DNA of 64,000 bases from Monosporascus cannonballus. Lineage: Eukaryota > Ascomycota > Sordariomycetes > Xylariales. Each line of letters begins with the position of its first letter. Position 1 is the stretch's first letter. The position numbers were made by a program, and so were the translations under genes. The notes below the pieces were generated by a model. The model made no database searches, had not been told where the DNA came from, and saw only the letters and a program-made list of their open reading frames with translations. Below are positions 1 to 12,319 of this stretch, piece after piece. The DNA lies in NCBI GenBank assembly GCA_004154925.1, contig QJNS01000002.1:372001-436000 (forward strand), in the 5' to 3' direction.

Positions 1-199
1 GCTAGAAAAATATAAAGGTTTTATAATATAATAAAAACTGAACGATATATTTATGTAAAAATATAAAAAAAAACTATTTTTTGAATTTTTAACAAGACTT
101 CGAAATTTTGACGATACAAAAGTATAAAAAAGATTCAGTAATTAAAAAGAATAAAAGATACGTTACTGTATTATGATAAACTCTATGTTTTCAAAATTT

Positions 200-900
200 A
201 AGAAAAACAATTCGTAAAAGAATTTTGCAAAACTCTATTATATAAATACAAAGGAATATTCAAAGCCGCTAAACGGCTATAAAAAGGATACGACTTTCTA
301 GAATTATAACAAATAAGTAGAAAGATAGGTAAAAACTATAATACCTGTAATAAGGCCAAGGAAATACGCTATAACTCATACGAATCATTGCAATTTATTA
401 ATATTCTTAATAAAGAGTAGGACATTGTAACCTAACATTTTATTATTAATTTATCTTTATCTAAAAACACAGTTGCTAAAGTCGAATACGCCAGAGTGTA
501 GGTAATTGTTAACAGATTTATTAAATATAAGTATTTTACTTTTCTAAAGGAAATATAACGGCAAAATAATTAGTTTATGCTTTTAGCAGATATTATCTGA
601 ATAACTATAAAATACCAAAAAAGTCGTTTTTAATAAAAAAAGGTTTTTTTTTAAAAAAGGTCGACGTTAATTTCATTAAATAAACATTAAGCTTAAATTT
701 TTAACAGCGTATTATCTTTAAATAGACGGCTAAAATGAATGAGCAAACCAAACTTTAGAACAATATTTTCACAATTACGTTAACTATTAATCGAACAATG
801 AGGTAAAATATTCATTACTAGTATAGATCGTTTCTAAAATATCTATTAGCGAAAATATGGGCGTATTTTTTTATATAGTTCTATACGAACATAAAGTAGA
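200..900 (+). pseudogene. Ty3/gypsy integrase remnant (copy A)
   Basis: The translation follows the usual fungal chromovirus integrase. First comes a zinc-binding part around 205-360 with YKYKGIFKAAKRL, then NYNTCNKAKEIRYNSYESLQ in place of the Cys-Cys half. The catalytic core has VEYARV at about 480, followed by VIVNRFIKYKYF. The first catalytic Asp (normally VDRF) is Asn here, a GAC-to-AAC change typical of RIP. Further on, TAKMNEQTKL stands for the TDGQ..ERTNQTL motif at about 724. Several stops interrupt it. In the family this enzyme joins the retrotransposon cDNA to the chromosome; this copy cannot. Confidence 0.85.
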
Positions 901-1329
901 AATAAAGTGACTTGAATAACTATTTATCAAAGCACCAAGGATTATTAAAATTGGATTAAAAGTAATAACGGTAATAATAAAAATCAAGATAATTCAAACT
1001 CGCCTTTACGATGAATTAAAAATATTTTAACAAAAAATAACTACATATTGCGACAAGAAAAGAACTAAAGAACTAATTTTGTGAAAAGAAAATAAGGTTT
1101 ATTTATGGCATTAAAAGCAAAAGCCAACTTGAAACATTTTACAAATTTAAATAAAAACAATCAAGTAATAAATTTGATTATAAGAAGTTGATTGATTTAA
1201 AATAGACAAAGTTATTTCCAAATCCAACTTCTCATTAGTATTGACTAAAAATATAAAAATATATCATGTTTTCCATATTTGTTTGTTTAACCGGTACCCA
1301 AAAACGCCCCATTAGAAATAAACCTAGAA

Positions 1330-1515
1330 ATCGAAAAAGACGATAACGAATACGAAGTCGAAAAGATATTGGATTCCAGAAAAATTAAAAATCAAATCCA
1401 GTACCTGATTAAATGGGAAAGATACTCATACGACGAAAACTCTTAGAAACCACTTAAACACCTGACTAATGCGATGAACCTGTTTGAGACGTTTTATTGC
1501 CAAAATTCTGACCGA
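1330..1515 (+). pseudogene. Chromodomain at the integrase C terminus (copy A)
   Basis: One frame reads YEVEKILDSRKIKNQIQYLI, then KWERYSYDENS, a stop, and KPLKHL. This is the classic chromodomain of chromoviruses, which steers integration to chromatin carrying modified histones. The stop at 1444-1446 (TAG) sits exactly where the conserved Trp (TGG) of the SWEP-like motif belongs, a textbook single G-to-A RIP hit. The chromodomain is otherwise well preserved compared with the rest of the element. Confidence 0.9.
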
Positions 1516-1582
1516 CCAATTCCAGAGCAGTCAGAGTCGCGGGCGATAAAGGTCTCCCGTTCAAATCCAAATTAACGGCGTT

Positions 1583-1690
1583 CTAGTTGAAGGAGGACGC
1601 CTCGGTAATGGCGTTTATCTTTAAAGCAAGCTGCGCTTGTTCCGTTTTTACATGCCGCCGTTTTTCCTCCAACTTTCTTTGTTTTTTTTT
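1583..1690 (-). pseudogene. Convergent accessory ORF, coiled-coil part (copy A)
   Basis: Opposite to pol, downstream of the chromodomain, a frame of about 33 codons is open and strongly charged, reading QRKLEEKRRHVKTEQAQLAL and ending at the TAG on 1583-1585. Copy B has the same residues at the same place (EEEQRRIKAEQTQF), and elements 1, 2 and C have a similar convergent frame in the same position. Its function is unknown. I infer a coiled coil from the Lys/Glu/Gln/Leu content. The more distal (N-terminal) part is too mutated to follow in this copy. Confidence 0.6.
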
Positions 1691-2479
1691 ATTTTATTCA
1701 TATTTTTAAACCTTCTTTAAATAAATAATATTTATTTAAAATGCAACCATTTAAACTAACGATCTCAACGAACAATGTTATTAGACAAATTTTGAAATTG
1801 CTAAACCGTTAAATTTTTTTTGTTTAATTCTTAACTTCTCGGTCCAAATATTTTGAGGAGACGAAAGGGAAACATAGTTTCAATCACAGGCCTATACGTT
1901 GGCCGACAGGCAATCCTAACAGCTCTTCCGACCCTCTAGCATTTTGCAAGAAAGCTTCTTTTCGAAATAACGCGTATACAGAATACTTCACAACCAAAGT
2001 TAAAGATAAACTTAATAGCATTACGACGGCTTTTAGTGAAGGTTTTGGCACGTTTACGAAGCATGTCCGTTATGGTTAAAGGTATTATGATATGAGAAGA
2101 AATGAAGTTAATTTATCTGCTAAACTTTAAAGACAAAGATCATAAAAAAAGAGAATAATGTTACGTTCAAAAGGAACTCCACTAAATCCGGAAAAGGCTA
2201 GATAAGCTAACACGTTAAGATCCCCGCTTTGGTCGGGTAAACTTCGGAGTTACTAGATATTTTTGTCTTTTTATTAAGATACTAGGAGATTCCTAGACAT
2301 TAAGAGGGATAGTCTTTCGTAAACTTCAAAGACTAATAAAAACGAAAAAATATATAATGAAAACCTTTTTTATATAGATAGTACTTATTTCGTTTCGCTT
2401 CTTAGCTATCAATTTAAGCCGTTAATCAGAAATATTGTTTTCTAGTTAAGGAAAAAGTCTTTAAATGTCTTTAACGAAC

Positions 2480-2813
2480 TGTGACGGCTAGGCGGTTTAA
2501 CCAATTATTAAACCTTAGTCGTACGGGTTCATGTTAGCAGAAGTATCGTGGAACTCTGTAGCAATGGATACAATAACGTATTACGTCTCGTAATATCAAG
2601 AGTACTCTAGGTAACGATGTTATATTGCAAGCTGAAGCTATTTAAGCTATGGAAATAATAAGCCTATATATTTTGATTTTTTCGATCCTATCGAGCTTGG
2701 TTTTATGGGCTTTACGATCTATTCTCTCGAGCCATTACGTAATTCGACTTTTATGGCTTAGTGATTGCCTTATAACGACCGTTTTCCAAAGCCAAAATCT
2801 ATTAGGTTATAAT
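2480..2813 (-). repeat. LTR of element 1 (3' LTR in element orientation)
   Basis: 334 bp. It aligns throughout with 8880-9250 and more loosely with the LTRs at 14622-14993, 21009-21383, 29528-29919 and 35881-36272. It contains the family words ATTACGTCTCGTAAT and GGAAATAATAAGCC. An apparent short open frame inside it (2649-2861) is not a gene. Confidence 0.85.
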
Positions 2814-2949
2814 ACGACCCTTTTTTTCTATACTTTTCGCCCCGAAAATATTTTTTTATAAGTCATCCCTTTATTATTACGTCGAGTCGTATCAAAAGAT
2901 TGACTAATAAAAAATAAAAAAATGAAATAATTTCCTTAAGACGATTATT

Positions 2950-3480
2950 TTTCGAATTATAAATATACTCCTATATTTTTATTATGTTCGTAACGGGTTA
3001 TTATTTCGTTGTACTTTTTCGTCGGATTTTTTCCGGTACGAAAAATACGTAATGTAGAATTAAGGCCTTTATAACGGTAACTGCCGTTATATTTTTTAAT
3101 TTGAACAGCTCGTTTTTAATTACCTTAAAATTAAAACGGAACTTAAGAAAGTTAAGGAAGAAACGGAATAGATATAAATTAAGGTTTGCCGTTTTCGAAA
3201 ACAAAAGAAATTATAGGCCGACCGTATAGTAGATATGTTATTTCTTGAGCTTCGGTCCTTGGAAACGTTGGATAAGTTGAAACGTTAAGAAAAACAGGCC
3301 GAAATGGAGGCCGCCTAGGCCATATTGGCAGGGGCTGCGGTTTTTCTCAACTGGTTGAACCTTAAATTTATCGATTAGTCGTTTACCTATTAAAGTACCT
3401 TTAATTTCGTTAATTTTGGCGTTATTGGTAAAAGCTTTTTAATAGGCGTTAGGCGTTAACAAGATTTTGGTGGGTTCTTA
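2950..3480 (+). pseudogene. Convergent accessory ORF (element 1)
   Basis: It lies between the chromodomain and the 3' LTR, on the strand opposite to pol. The best preserved stretch (about 3240-3360) reads LRSLETLDKLKR, stop, EKQAEMEAA, stop, then AILAGAAVFLNWLN. The SLxxLDKLK core matches QSLDKLKEQKRQK in element 2 and LQSLEKLEKQKR in element C. The upstream part is strongly mutated. The product is unknown; the residual sequence suggests a Cys-containing N-terminal region followed by a coiled coil, as seen better in element 2. Confidence 0.6.
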
Positions 3481-3499
3481 GGTCTTTTTAGAATCCGGG

Positions 3500-6400
3500 T
3501 ATTTTTTTAAAATTCAGTATTAGGTAAATCCGTTTTATTGTTATATATTAAAGAATTTTTTTATTTCGTATATTTATTCGTTTTTTATTTTACGTCGTTT
3601 TATATCTTATAAGCCTTAATTATATTTGCTTTTAATTCGAAAAAGAAGTTATAAAAAATTAAATAAAATTTAATTTTTGATAAAAGTTTTAAATAAAAAT
3701 TATGTTTGAAATTTTTGTTAAAAATCTTATAAAAACAGATATATTTGAAATTGAAGTTTTTACTCTGTTATTTTGTTGAAATGTTTTGGTAATAAGGAAA
3801 ACCATTTTTTCTTTTTCGAAAAATGACCTTTTTAATTTGTTTTGGTTATAGTATTTATTTATTTGATTTTGATCAAATTTTAGTTTTATTTTTATTTTTC
3901 AATACAGTTATTACAGCTATTGTATCGTAAGAATTATTTGAATAGTAATTAAGTTATCGTTACATAATTTTTTATAAATTTCTGAAATAAAACCATAATT
4001 TGTATTTAATAATGTTATTTTGATATTTCGGTAACAACTGGTATTATAAGGCGATGATGCGGTTAATAATTCCTCAACATAATTAATTTATTCGTAATTT
4101 ATATAATATTGTAAGTAAGTATTTAAGGTTTGGTTTATTCGTTTTATTGTTGTATTTATTTATTTAACCTTTAAATAGGTTAAATAATTTATGATTTAAG
4201 CCGACATATATTCTAAAATATTGTTAAAATTTAGATACGAAAATCAAGTTTTGTTTAAAATACTGTTTATTAATAATCTAGATATATTAATAATATATTA
4301 TAAAAAACATATCTTATTTGTTCGGCATTTATATCCTTATAATATGGTTAAAAGTAAGAGAATTTCGTAATTCGATCGACGATTACGAAAATGTTATCGT
4401 AATATATTTTTATAATTGGTTTTTCTGACATTAAAATTTTGATACTAAAGTTAAATATAATAAAATATTATGATCGCTTTAGGACTTGTAATAGTTCTAA
4501 TTTTCTATATGGCTTATACCGTTATGCTTTCGTTCTGGCGTCAATATCGTATTGCCTTATGATTTTCTATACCGTTATATTGATTTTAAAAACGTAATAT
4601 ATACGTTAAAGCCGTTTTAAGGTTTTGCAAATCCCTGGATATCCGTATAAATGATATTTATGTATTTTTCGTATTAATCCTTTTTAGTATTTTTTAAAAA
4701 AAATATTTTATTCTTTTTTCATGTTTCTGAAAAACCATTATTATATTAATAATTTTTTGGTGTATATCGAAAGATTCTGCCCGAACTATCGCAATTTATT
4801 GCGGGCGTAAATACTTTCTTATTATAATAACGAAAATTATATTGTTAATCTTAATTAATTTTCTTTCAAACTTGAGCCGTTTATTTAAGATATTTATTTA
4901 ATCAGTTTTTATATTTTTCCTATAAATAATAAAGCAATCGAAATTCGCTAATTCTTTCGTGAAACCAAAATAATATTTTATAAATTCCTTAGTTATAGTA
5001 AATGGAGTAGAACTTTAATACACCGTATAAATTTTGACCTAGTGTAAATTTCACTTTTAAAAATACATAAACTTTCGAAATACCATAATCATAGCTATAA
5101 ATTCCTTATCTAAAATACCGTAATTAAGTTCGGTTCCTTTTAATTTTTATAAAAAAAATATCATAAGATATAATTTGCCTTAATTATTTTGTTATCCGAT
5201 TATTACGTTTAATATGTAAACCGAAATATCGTTTTTTAACTTAACGGAATTATTTTAACCGTATATAATTAATATTGATTTGCTAATAGTTATATCCTTA
5301 CTATTCTAAAATGCTTTTTCCGTATTTAGCGTTTAATTACATTTTTTCTTTTTTTTCGTAAGGCTTATTATGAGTATAATTATTTTGTTAAAGTTTCGAT
5401 TAAATTTTTATAATAATTAGCGAATATAAAAAATATCTGTACTTTTTTAATTATAATGAGCGTTTTCAATGTTATAATCATAGCAATTTTTTGAAGTTTA
5501 TTTTAACATTTTTTAAGGTAATAATATATTCCAGTTATTTTATTTCCTATTTATGAAATTAACTTTTCTTTCCGTTAATAAATAATTTTACGTCTTAGAC
5601 AACTTGAAAAATCCTATCAATATAATTGCCATAAATCTTTTCGTTTTTGAAAAAATACGAATGTCGTCGAGATAATAAACGACGAAAATAACCATGTATT
5701 TTCGCATTCAATAATGTATTATCCGTTAGAAAATTATTAATATGCTTATAAATTTTATTAATATTACTAAATACTTAAATAGTCCGGATTTCGTTTTAAA
5801 AGTTATTTTTTATTCGGATTTTATTAATCTTAATAAAATTATATTTATTTTTAAAATTGAATATTATAAATTATTTGGCTTCGTAAAATCGGTTTTTTAT
5901 ATCCGTACTTAAAAGTAATAATACTCGATTGTTAATAGTAATATTATTTAGCTGTTAATAATTAACCCTAAGTCCTAATTTTTTCGTTTTCTAAATACGA
6001 AAAATATTAAATATCTTCCTGGTAATTTCGAAAATTAAATTTATTTTTTGTAACCGATTTGCCAGGTACTTTCTAAAGGTACGCAATTTGTTTCCGCTTA
6101 GGTGATAAATAAGGTAAAAACTCGTCGAAAATCCTTTTTTAAAAATTATTTCAAATTTTTATTCGTTGTATTGTGTTTACTTCGTATTAAGCTTTTTTTC
6201 TAAAAAAGCTGTTCGTATTTATGATATCATGGTAATATATTAATTAAATCTTTTATCTTTTTTGGGCGCCTGTTTTAAATCGTTATTTAGTTGCTCTAAT
6301 TTTGTTTTGATAATAATAACGATACGTTCTATTTTTCTTTAACATCCTTTTTTTTTTATATTTTATGCTTTTAAGTAATAAGGTTTTTCTCGTATCCTTA

Positions 6401-8700
6401 TGCCTCCATTTATCGCCATTATCGATCGAATATTAAGATCTTAATTTTTCTTTTCGTTTAGTAATAAGAAAGGAAATAAACTTTATTTAATTAATTTTTC
6501 CGTGAATTAAAATTCTTTATTAACGCATTTCTGGCAATGCTAAAATTATATTATAATTCCCACATAAAACGATATCGAACCTAATTGTTTGGTATTATTT
6601 TTAAAAGAAAATCTCGAAATAATTAATATCGTATATGATTCTGCCGTTAGCGTAAACGAATTTCTAACTTTCGACATTCGTTACTGTATAAGGTTTTAAT
6701 TTATATGTTTATAATAATTCAAATTTATTAATTCTATTCGATATAATATAATTACCGCTTAAAGCTCCGTAATCCACTATTACATTATACCAATAAGTTC
6801 CTAGACATATATTTAAGATAATAAGGTTATTAATAGCTTATATCGTTTTACTTAAATTCTTTTTCGGGAATTCCTTTTAATATTTTTAGGTTTTGTTATT
6901 TTGCGGCTCTTTTTATTAAGAAATTTTTTTAGCTTTTAATTCAACTTATCGAACTTTATTTACACTTCTTTCGTTTTATGCGTTACTTTATTATATTTGT
7001 TATTATTACCGGCGTATTCCTCCTTCGAATTATAATTATTATTTTTAATTTTGCTGTAATTTCTTTTCACGGCATACATTTTTTTATTTTTATTATTACC
7101 TCTCATTTCGCGTTATTTTAAATATTATTTTATAAAAATTTATAAAGTAACGTATTTTCTTCTTAATAACCATTTTTTCGTAAAAACCTACAATAAATAT
7201 TAATTAAAAAAAGATTTATAATAATCTTCTGGCATTATTCTTTCATTATATACTGCAATAATTCTTTTTCTGTTTAATAATTACATTATTAATCAGAATA
7301 AAAAAGACTTTGTTACGGGTATTATTTTTTCACACCAGGGCTTTATTTTGCCTAATTATTAAATATTGTTGGGATTATAAATCCTATATATCGATATTAT
7401 TATTCATCGTTTTTGTTAGTTTTTATAGGATATGAAATATCGAATTTTTTATAATATATGCCGGTAATTCGGCCATAACTATACTATTTCCACTTTTCGT
7501 AATCAGGATATTTTTGTCGTTAATAATATATGGTATATATTCTGCCGTGTTAATCGGAGGTTTTGAAAAAGAGTCTTTTGTTTAATTTCGGTATTTATCT
7601 AATTATCTTTATAATGTTTTCTGTTATACTTACGATATTTATTAAGCCATCTTTTTGGTTTTTAATATTCCCTATTATATTTTTCGCTATGAGGGACATG
7701 GTATATGCTTAGGCTAAATTATATTAGTTAATTGGCTTCCGTCCTTTTGGTTCTTCCTTTATTATCTCTGAAATACAGGTTTTCAATTATCTGAACGGGG
7801 TTTCCTAAGTGCTTTGCATTATAATATTTTATGTCCTATTTTGTTATAATTATAACACTTAATTTGATTTCAATTTTTCCTATAAATAGCTTTTAGTTTT
7901 AAAAACTTTAGTTCTATGTTATAGGACATATTATTATGTTAAAAACGTTAATATTAACTATATGTCGAAATTTATTATTATTGTTTCTTTTACTAAGTTT
8001 AATTCATTATACGTATTGTCGATCGTTAATTTTAATTACTATAACGATATAATTCGACAAATAATTCAGCAGATTAAATTTATAAAGTTCTTGCTGTATT
8101 TTTTAAACCGTTAAAAAATTTAGCATTTTATATTTTTTTGGCTGCAATTTAATTTAACCGTTAATTAAACCAACTTATTATCATAATTAAAGGCAGAGAT
8201 TTTTCTTATAAGTACTAAACTTATATTTTAAAATTTAATTTTTTATTTATTATTCCGCAAGTTTTTATTAATATTTATTGGAATTATTCGTACTTGTTAT
8301 AAATGGATATTACTTTTAGGTTTCGTTTTTCGACCGGTAAAATAACGTACTCCTTTATAACGGGCTTAAATTAAATAACCGTATTTTCGGTCAGCCGCCA
8401 GAAAACGCATTATATTCGTATAATAAATATAATAAGTTGCATTAGAAATTCCCCAAAATATATTCGGCATTAAATTAAGAATACTTATAACTGAACTAAC
8501 GTCATGTCGAAATATTCTAGTTTAAAAAATTTAAAGACATTTTTTAATGTCTTAATGAAGTTCAGTTAAATAACCTGGCTTACTTAAAGAGGTTTCCCAG
8601 TTTCGGGAGCTTTTTTTTAGCTTTTTATAAACGGCTTAAAAATAGTATAAGATTATTATTATTTTGTAAGCTAAATAATACGTTTGTTTATGGCATTTAA
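3500..8700 (-). pseudogene. gag-pol polyprotein remnant (element 1)
   Basis: On the minus strand, a chromodomain start (YEIKKFFNI, about 3525-3590), the integrase Cys/Arg-rich region (about 4490-4560) and the reverse-transcriptase block (about 5760-6060) can be matched to the better readable copies in elements 2 and C. The order, chromodomain at the far end of pol, fits a Ty3/gypsy chromovirus. Dozens of stops are present. The gag part (about 6500-8700) gives no motif that I can recognise. Confidence 0.7.
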
Positions 8701-8879
8701 GCGTCAAATAACCGTTTCGCGAAAAAGGCAAGGTTTTTCCTTTGCCTTTTCGGATTCCATTTTAATGTCCGAGTAATTAAGTACCTAGTAAATAGGTTAT
8801 TCGGGCTGTTTACTGGTACGTGTATTATTGGCGATATTATTCAAAATTTAACGGTATTATTAAATGAAAGATTATAACT

Positions 8880-9250
8880 TATAACGGCTAAGTTATTTAA
8901 TTAATTATTTAATCTTAGTTATATAGATTTATATTAGTAAAAATAAAGTAAGATTTTATAATAATAAATATAATAACATATTACGTTTCGTAATACTAAG
9001 GGTTCCTTAAGTAATAATATTATGTTGCAAATTCAAGCTCTTTAAATTATGGAAATAATGAGCCTATATATTTTAATTTTTTCCATCCTCTTAAGCTTGG
9101 CTTTATGGGCTCTATAATCGATCCTGTCGAGCCTGGCTCTACGGGCTTTAGGATCGATCCTGTCGAGCCATTACGTAACTCGACTCACCTGGCATAGTCA
9201 TTTCCCTGTTGCGACCGTTTTTCGAGGCCGTAGCCTGTCAGGTCATAACA
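8880..9250 (-). repeat. LTR of element 1 (5' LTR in element orientation), with internal duplication
   Basis: 371 bp, 37 bp longer than its partner at 2480-2813. The difference is an imperfect tandem duplication at about 9105-9175 in which GATCCTGTCGAGCC and the adjoining GGGCTyTA word occur twice. The terminal 100 bases are clearly richer in G+C than the rest and look less mutated. Confidence 0.85.
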
Positions 9251-9689
9251 TCTATGTACGAAAATTGACGAGTTTTTAAAAAAACGGAAAAGTTTTAAGT
9301 AAAGATTTAAGAATACCAAAAACGGATTTTTTTGGACATCGCGAATATATCAGAACATAATGTAATTTTAGAAATACTATAGCTCCGCTTTAGCAATGTA
9401 CGTATTAACTAAAAAGGTTACAAGCTTTTCTAAAATATCGGTCCAACTTTTTTAAGGTGAAGTTGTAAAAAGTCTGTTATGTTATTGAAAAAGGTAAAAC
9501 TATAAATCTATTCAACATTCAGATTCACGGAACATAAGAAATATAAATGATTATTGAAGAATAGAGAAAATTATAAGCTACTTTTATATAATTAATAAAA
9601 TCATTGTATACCTATTAAAAAGAGATAATATTCTAAGCTTTATAAAATTTACCATATAAATCCAGAAAAGGCCAGTGCCTTATAGAGAA

Positions 9690-10880
9690 GCAAATAGCTG
9701 GATTTAAAAAAGGATACTTTTATCGTCTTAAATTTCTATTAAAATACCCCGTCTTTATGACATTTAAACTTAAAAATAGCAAACAGAAAATTAATTAATA
9801 TAAAAACCTAGTATACCAGCGTATAGTCGATTAAAAGCAGTTAAATAATATCACTATTAAAAACGGGTGCCTTATAATTTCTATTAATACTTTAAAAGAA
9901 AAGGCTACGAACGTAAAATAATTTAGCGCATTGAATTGTAAAAACGGCGATTATCGTATTAAAATAACTCAAAAAAACAAAATAAAAACCCGCGTTTAAA
10001 ATAATATACGACCATTATAAATATCGTATAATGCTTGTAGAATTTACTAATTCGCTCGCCAGTTTCCAACGCTTAGTTATAACTATTCTCAGAAAGTTTT
10101 TAAACAAATTCAAGTTTCTATATCTCAACGATATACATATTTACTTTAAGATATTAAAATAATATAAGAAATATATCACCTAAGTACTCGAAACTTTCGA
10201 CGAATTAAAGATCTAAGTAAACTTAGCAAAAAATGTGTGGTATATTTAAAAGCTACAATTTCTGAGATTTATTTTGATTCTCCGACAAATTCAAATGTAG
10301 AACTCTAAGTTGAAAGCAGTTAAGAGCTGACCCATTCCTCATAAGACGACAGTTATAGATATTCGACAAATGTCTGAATTTACGAGTTATAGTCGCAGTC
10401 AAATTAAGGAATTCGAAGATATTGTTAAATCATTAGCGAGAATTACTAGTATATCGATAGTAAAGTTACCTAATGTTACTAAGAAAAAAGTATAAAGATA
10501 AATATCATAAATTATATCTTGAACGTGATCTTAAAATAATAAAAAAGAAAAGTAAAAAGTAGTACTTAGTAATTTATTATTTAAAAGCTTTCCAAAATAC
10601 AGAACTTAAATATAGAATTTATAACAAGGAACTAGAAATAATTATTAAGGCTTTAAAAATAGAAAATTTTCTGTAATTAAATTAAAAAACCTTTTAATCT
10701 TTACTTTAATTATAAAGGCTTTCCCAGCTTTATAACGACTTCAAAACCAAATAAACAATATAAAACTCAGAGAATTTTCTTATCAAGATTTTATCTTAAG
10801 ATATAATATATTAAACAAATATCTAGACGGATATTCTAAGTTATAAAAGAAATTATACTTTAAGAATCTTCAAAAAAGGA
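9690..10880 (+). pseudogene. Reverse transcriptase and RNase H remnant (copy B)
   Basis: The readable RT blocks come in the family order. LNNITIKNGCL is at about 9840, and ALNCKNGDYRIKI (for a LDLKNAYYRIRI-type block) at about 9930. EFTNSLASFQRLV (for FGLTNAPASFQRL) is at about 10035. FLYLNDIHIY at about 10115-10140 is the YLDD box with its first Asp changed to Asn (AAC at 10127-10129). RNase H follows, with TELKYRIYNKELEIIIKAL at about 10600-10660. The enzyme copies retrotransposon RNA into DNA; the active-site change and many stops make this copy dead. Confidence 0.88.
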
Positions 10881-11056
10881 TATAAATACTATAATATAAT
10901 GAATATAGTACTATATACTTGCGTAAAATACTAAAACAACTAACTCTGGAACTTTTAATAAGATTTCGAAATTTTTACAATACTAAGAAATAAAAAAAGA
11001 TTTAACATCTAACGAAATAACTAAAAAACTAGTTAATATATCATGGGAAAATTTAT

Positions 11057-11206
11057 TGTCACGGCGCTGTACGTCTCTTGGGTTTCTAGAAGATATTCTG
11101 TTGTTATACGAGGAAAAAAGAAGAGAACTATCTAGCAAGCGCGTAGCGCTTGTATATATATAGTGAAACGGCGACTTAAGTAAGCCGCTTTGCTAGTGCC
11201 GTAACA
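11057..11206. mobile_element. Solo LTR (150 bp) with 5-bp target duplication
   Basis: The sequence starts TGTCACGGC and ends GCCGTAACA, imperfect terminal inverted repeats of the TG..CA type. It is flanked on both sides by TTTAT (11052-11056 and 11207-11211). Copy A lacks it at the equivalent place in the integrase. It holds a perfect hairpin, CAAGCGC-GTA-GCGCTTG (11136-11152), directly before a TATATATA stretch. The G+C content is much higher than that of the host element, so it escaped or post-dates the mutation wave. Size and ends fit a short Ty1/copia-type LTR or a TRIM; the family is unknown. Confidence 0.85.
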
Positions 11207-11211
11207 TTTAT

Positions 11212-12290
11212 AGTCCTAAATGTCGATACGAACGATTGGTAAAAGAATTATACAAATATCTATTTATATAAATACCAGACAAACTTCAAAATTACTCGAT
11301 AACCATAAGAGAAATACGAGTTTATAGTACTTAAACGAATTGCTAAGTAGATAATTAAAAATTATAACATTTACAACAAAGCTAAGGCAGTGCGATATAA
11401 GCTTTACGGATTGCTATAAATCATAAATATTCTAAAAAAGGCATAAATATTATTGTTTAGCATTTTATTACTAGCTTACCCTTATTTAAGAACTCTGTCA
11501 GCGAAATATAGTACGATAAAGGATAGGTCGTAATCGATAAATTTACCAACTATAAATATTTTCTAGATTTTAAAATAACGTAATAATAAAATAATTAGCG
11601 TGAATTTTTATTCGTTTTTATTTCGACAAATGCGAAATACTAAAAAATATTTTTTATATAAAAATAAATTCTTTTCTTCTAATTTCGATGCTAACGTTTT
11701 GAAATATCTAAGCACTAAGCTAAATCTTTTAACGATATATTATCGTTAAACACAAAAATAAAACGACTAAATTAAATTTTAAAATAATCTCTAAGGAAAT
11801 ACGTTAACTATTAGCAAAATAATGAGATAAAATCATTCTTTTAGTACAACTGGCTTATAGTACGTTTGTTAGCGAGAATATAGGTATTTTTCTATATACG
11901 GCGGTATATAAATTCGAAGCAAACATCTTAAGGCCAGAATAATCTTTGTATATATATTTTTAAAATTAATATAATAATACTAAAAGCCGAAACATTAAGA
12001 ACGGAGGTTAAGTCAAATTATGTTTGTTTGCGAAAAAAAATGCGATTTGTTTTTAGTAAGAAAGGCTCTAATATTATGATAAGAAAAAAATTAAGGGACT
12101 AATTCAGTCGAAAGAAAACTAAGTTTATCTATTACGCTAAAAATAAGACGCAATTTCGAATATTTTTCAAATTAAAACGAAAAAACTAATAACAAGTTCG
12201 ATTTTAAAAACCCTTATTTATTTAAAATTAATAAAGCTATTTCCAAAATTAATTACCGACTATCGCTACTTAAAGCAATAAAGATACATT
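11212..12290 (+). pseudogene. Ty3/gypsy integrase remnant (copy B)
   Basis: It continues from the solo LTR. The segment ERLVKELYKYLFI at about 11229 and the following Cys-region (NIYNKAKAVRYKLYGLL, about 11360-11420) match copy A codon for codon with different RIP hits. The catalytic core is around 11480-11960, ending in a tail that leads to the chromodomain. Stops are frequent. No catalytic triad can be read with confidence. Confidence 0.75.
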
Positions 12291-12319
12291 TTATTTTCTA
12301 TATTTTTCTACTCGAACTA

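Larger units (their letters stand above)
1..2479 (+). mobile_element. Ty3/gypsy chromovirus copy A, RIP-degraded, 3' part
   Basis: The left window edge cuts this plus-strand element inside pol. Integrase zinc-binding and catalytic regions (about 200-900), a C-terminal chromodomain (about 1330-1515) and a 3' tail can be followed. The tail aligns with copy B: 2360-2479 matches 13460-13552 (for example both contain a TTTCTTTAACGAA-like word). Copy A stops at 2479, where the LTR of the minus-strand element 1 begins, so its own 3' LTR is missing. All frames carry TAA/TAG stops of the kind made by C-to-T or G-to-A changes, so nothing here is functional. Confidence 0.85.
2480..9250 (-). mobile_element. 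Ty3/gypsy chromovirus element 1 with two LTRs
   Basis: It is bounded by direct repeats at 2480-2813 and 8880-9250 that start TGTGACGG (TATAACGG in the second) and end GGTTATAATA / GGTCATAACA. The internal part reads as a chromovirus on the minus strand: chromodomain near 3500-3640, integrase Cys region near 4490-4560, reverse transcriptase near 5760-6060. It belongs to the same family as elements 2 and C. No 5-bp target duplication is seen (CGAAC before, TCTAT after), and the flanks are not continuous with one another, which suggests recombination between copies. Confidence 0.85.

Noticed and set aside
2649..2861. 70-codon open frame on the plus strand
   Set aside because: It is LTR sequence of element 1; the equivalent frame is not kept in the other LTRs.
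3001..3204. 67-codon minus-strand open frame
   Set aside because: It is a shadow of the damaged accessory region of element 1, with Phe/Asn/Lys-rich composition typical of random AT-rich frames.
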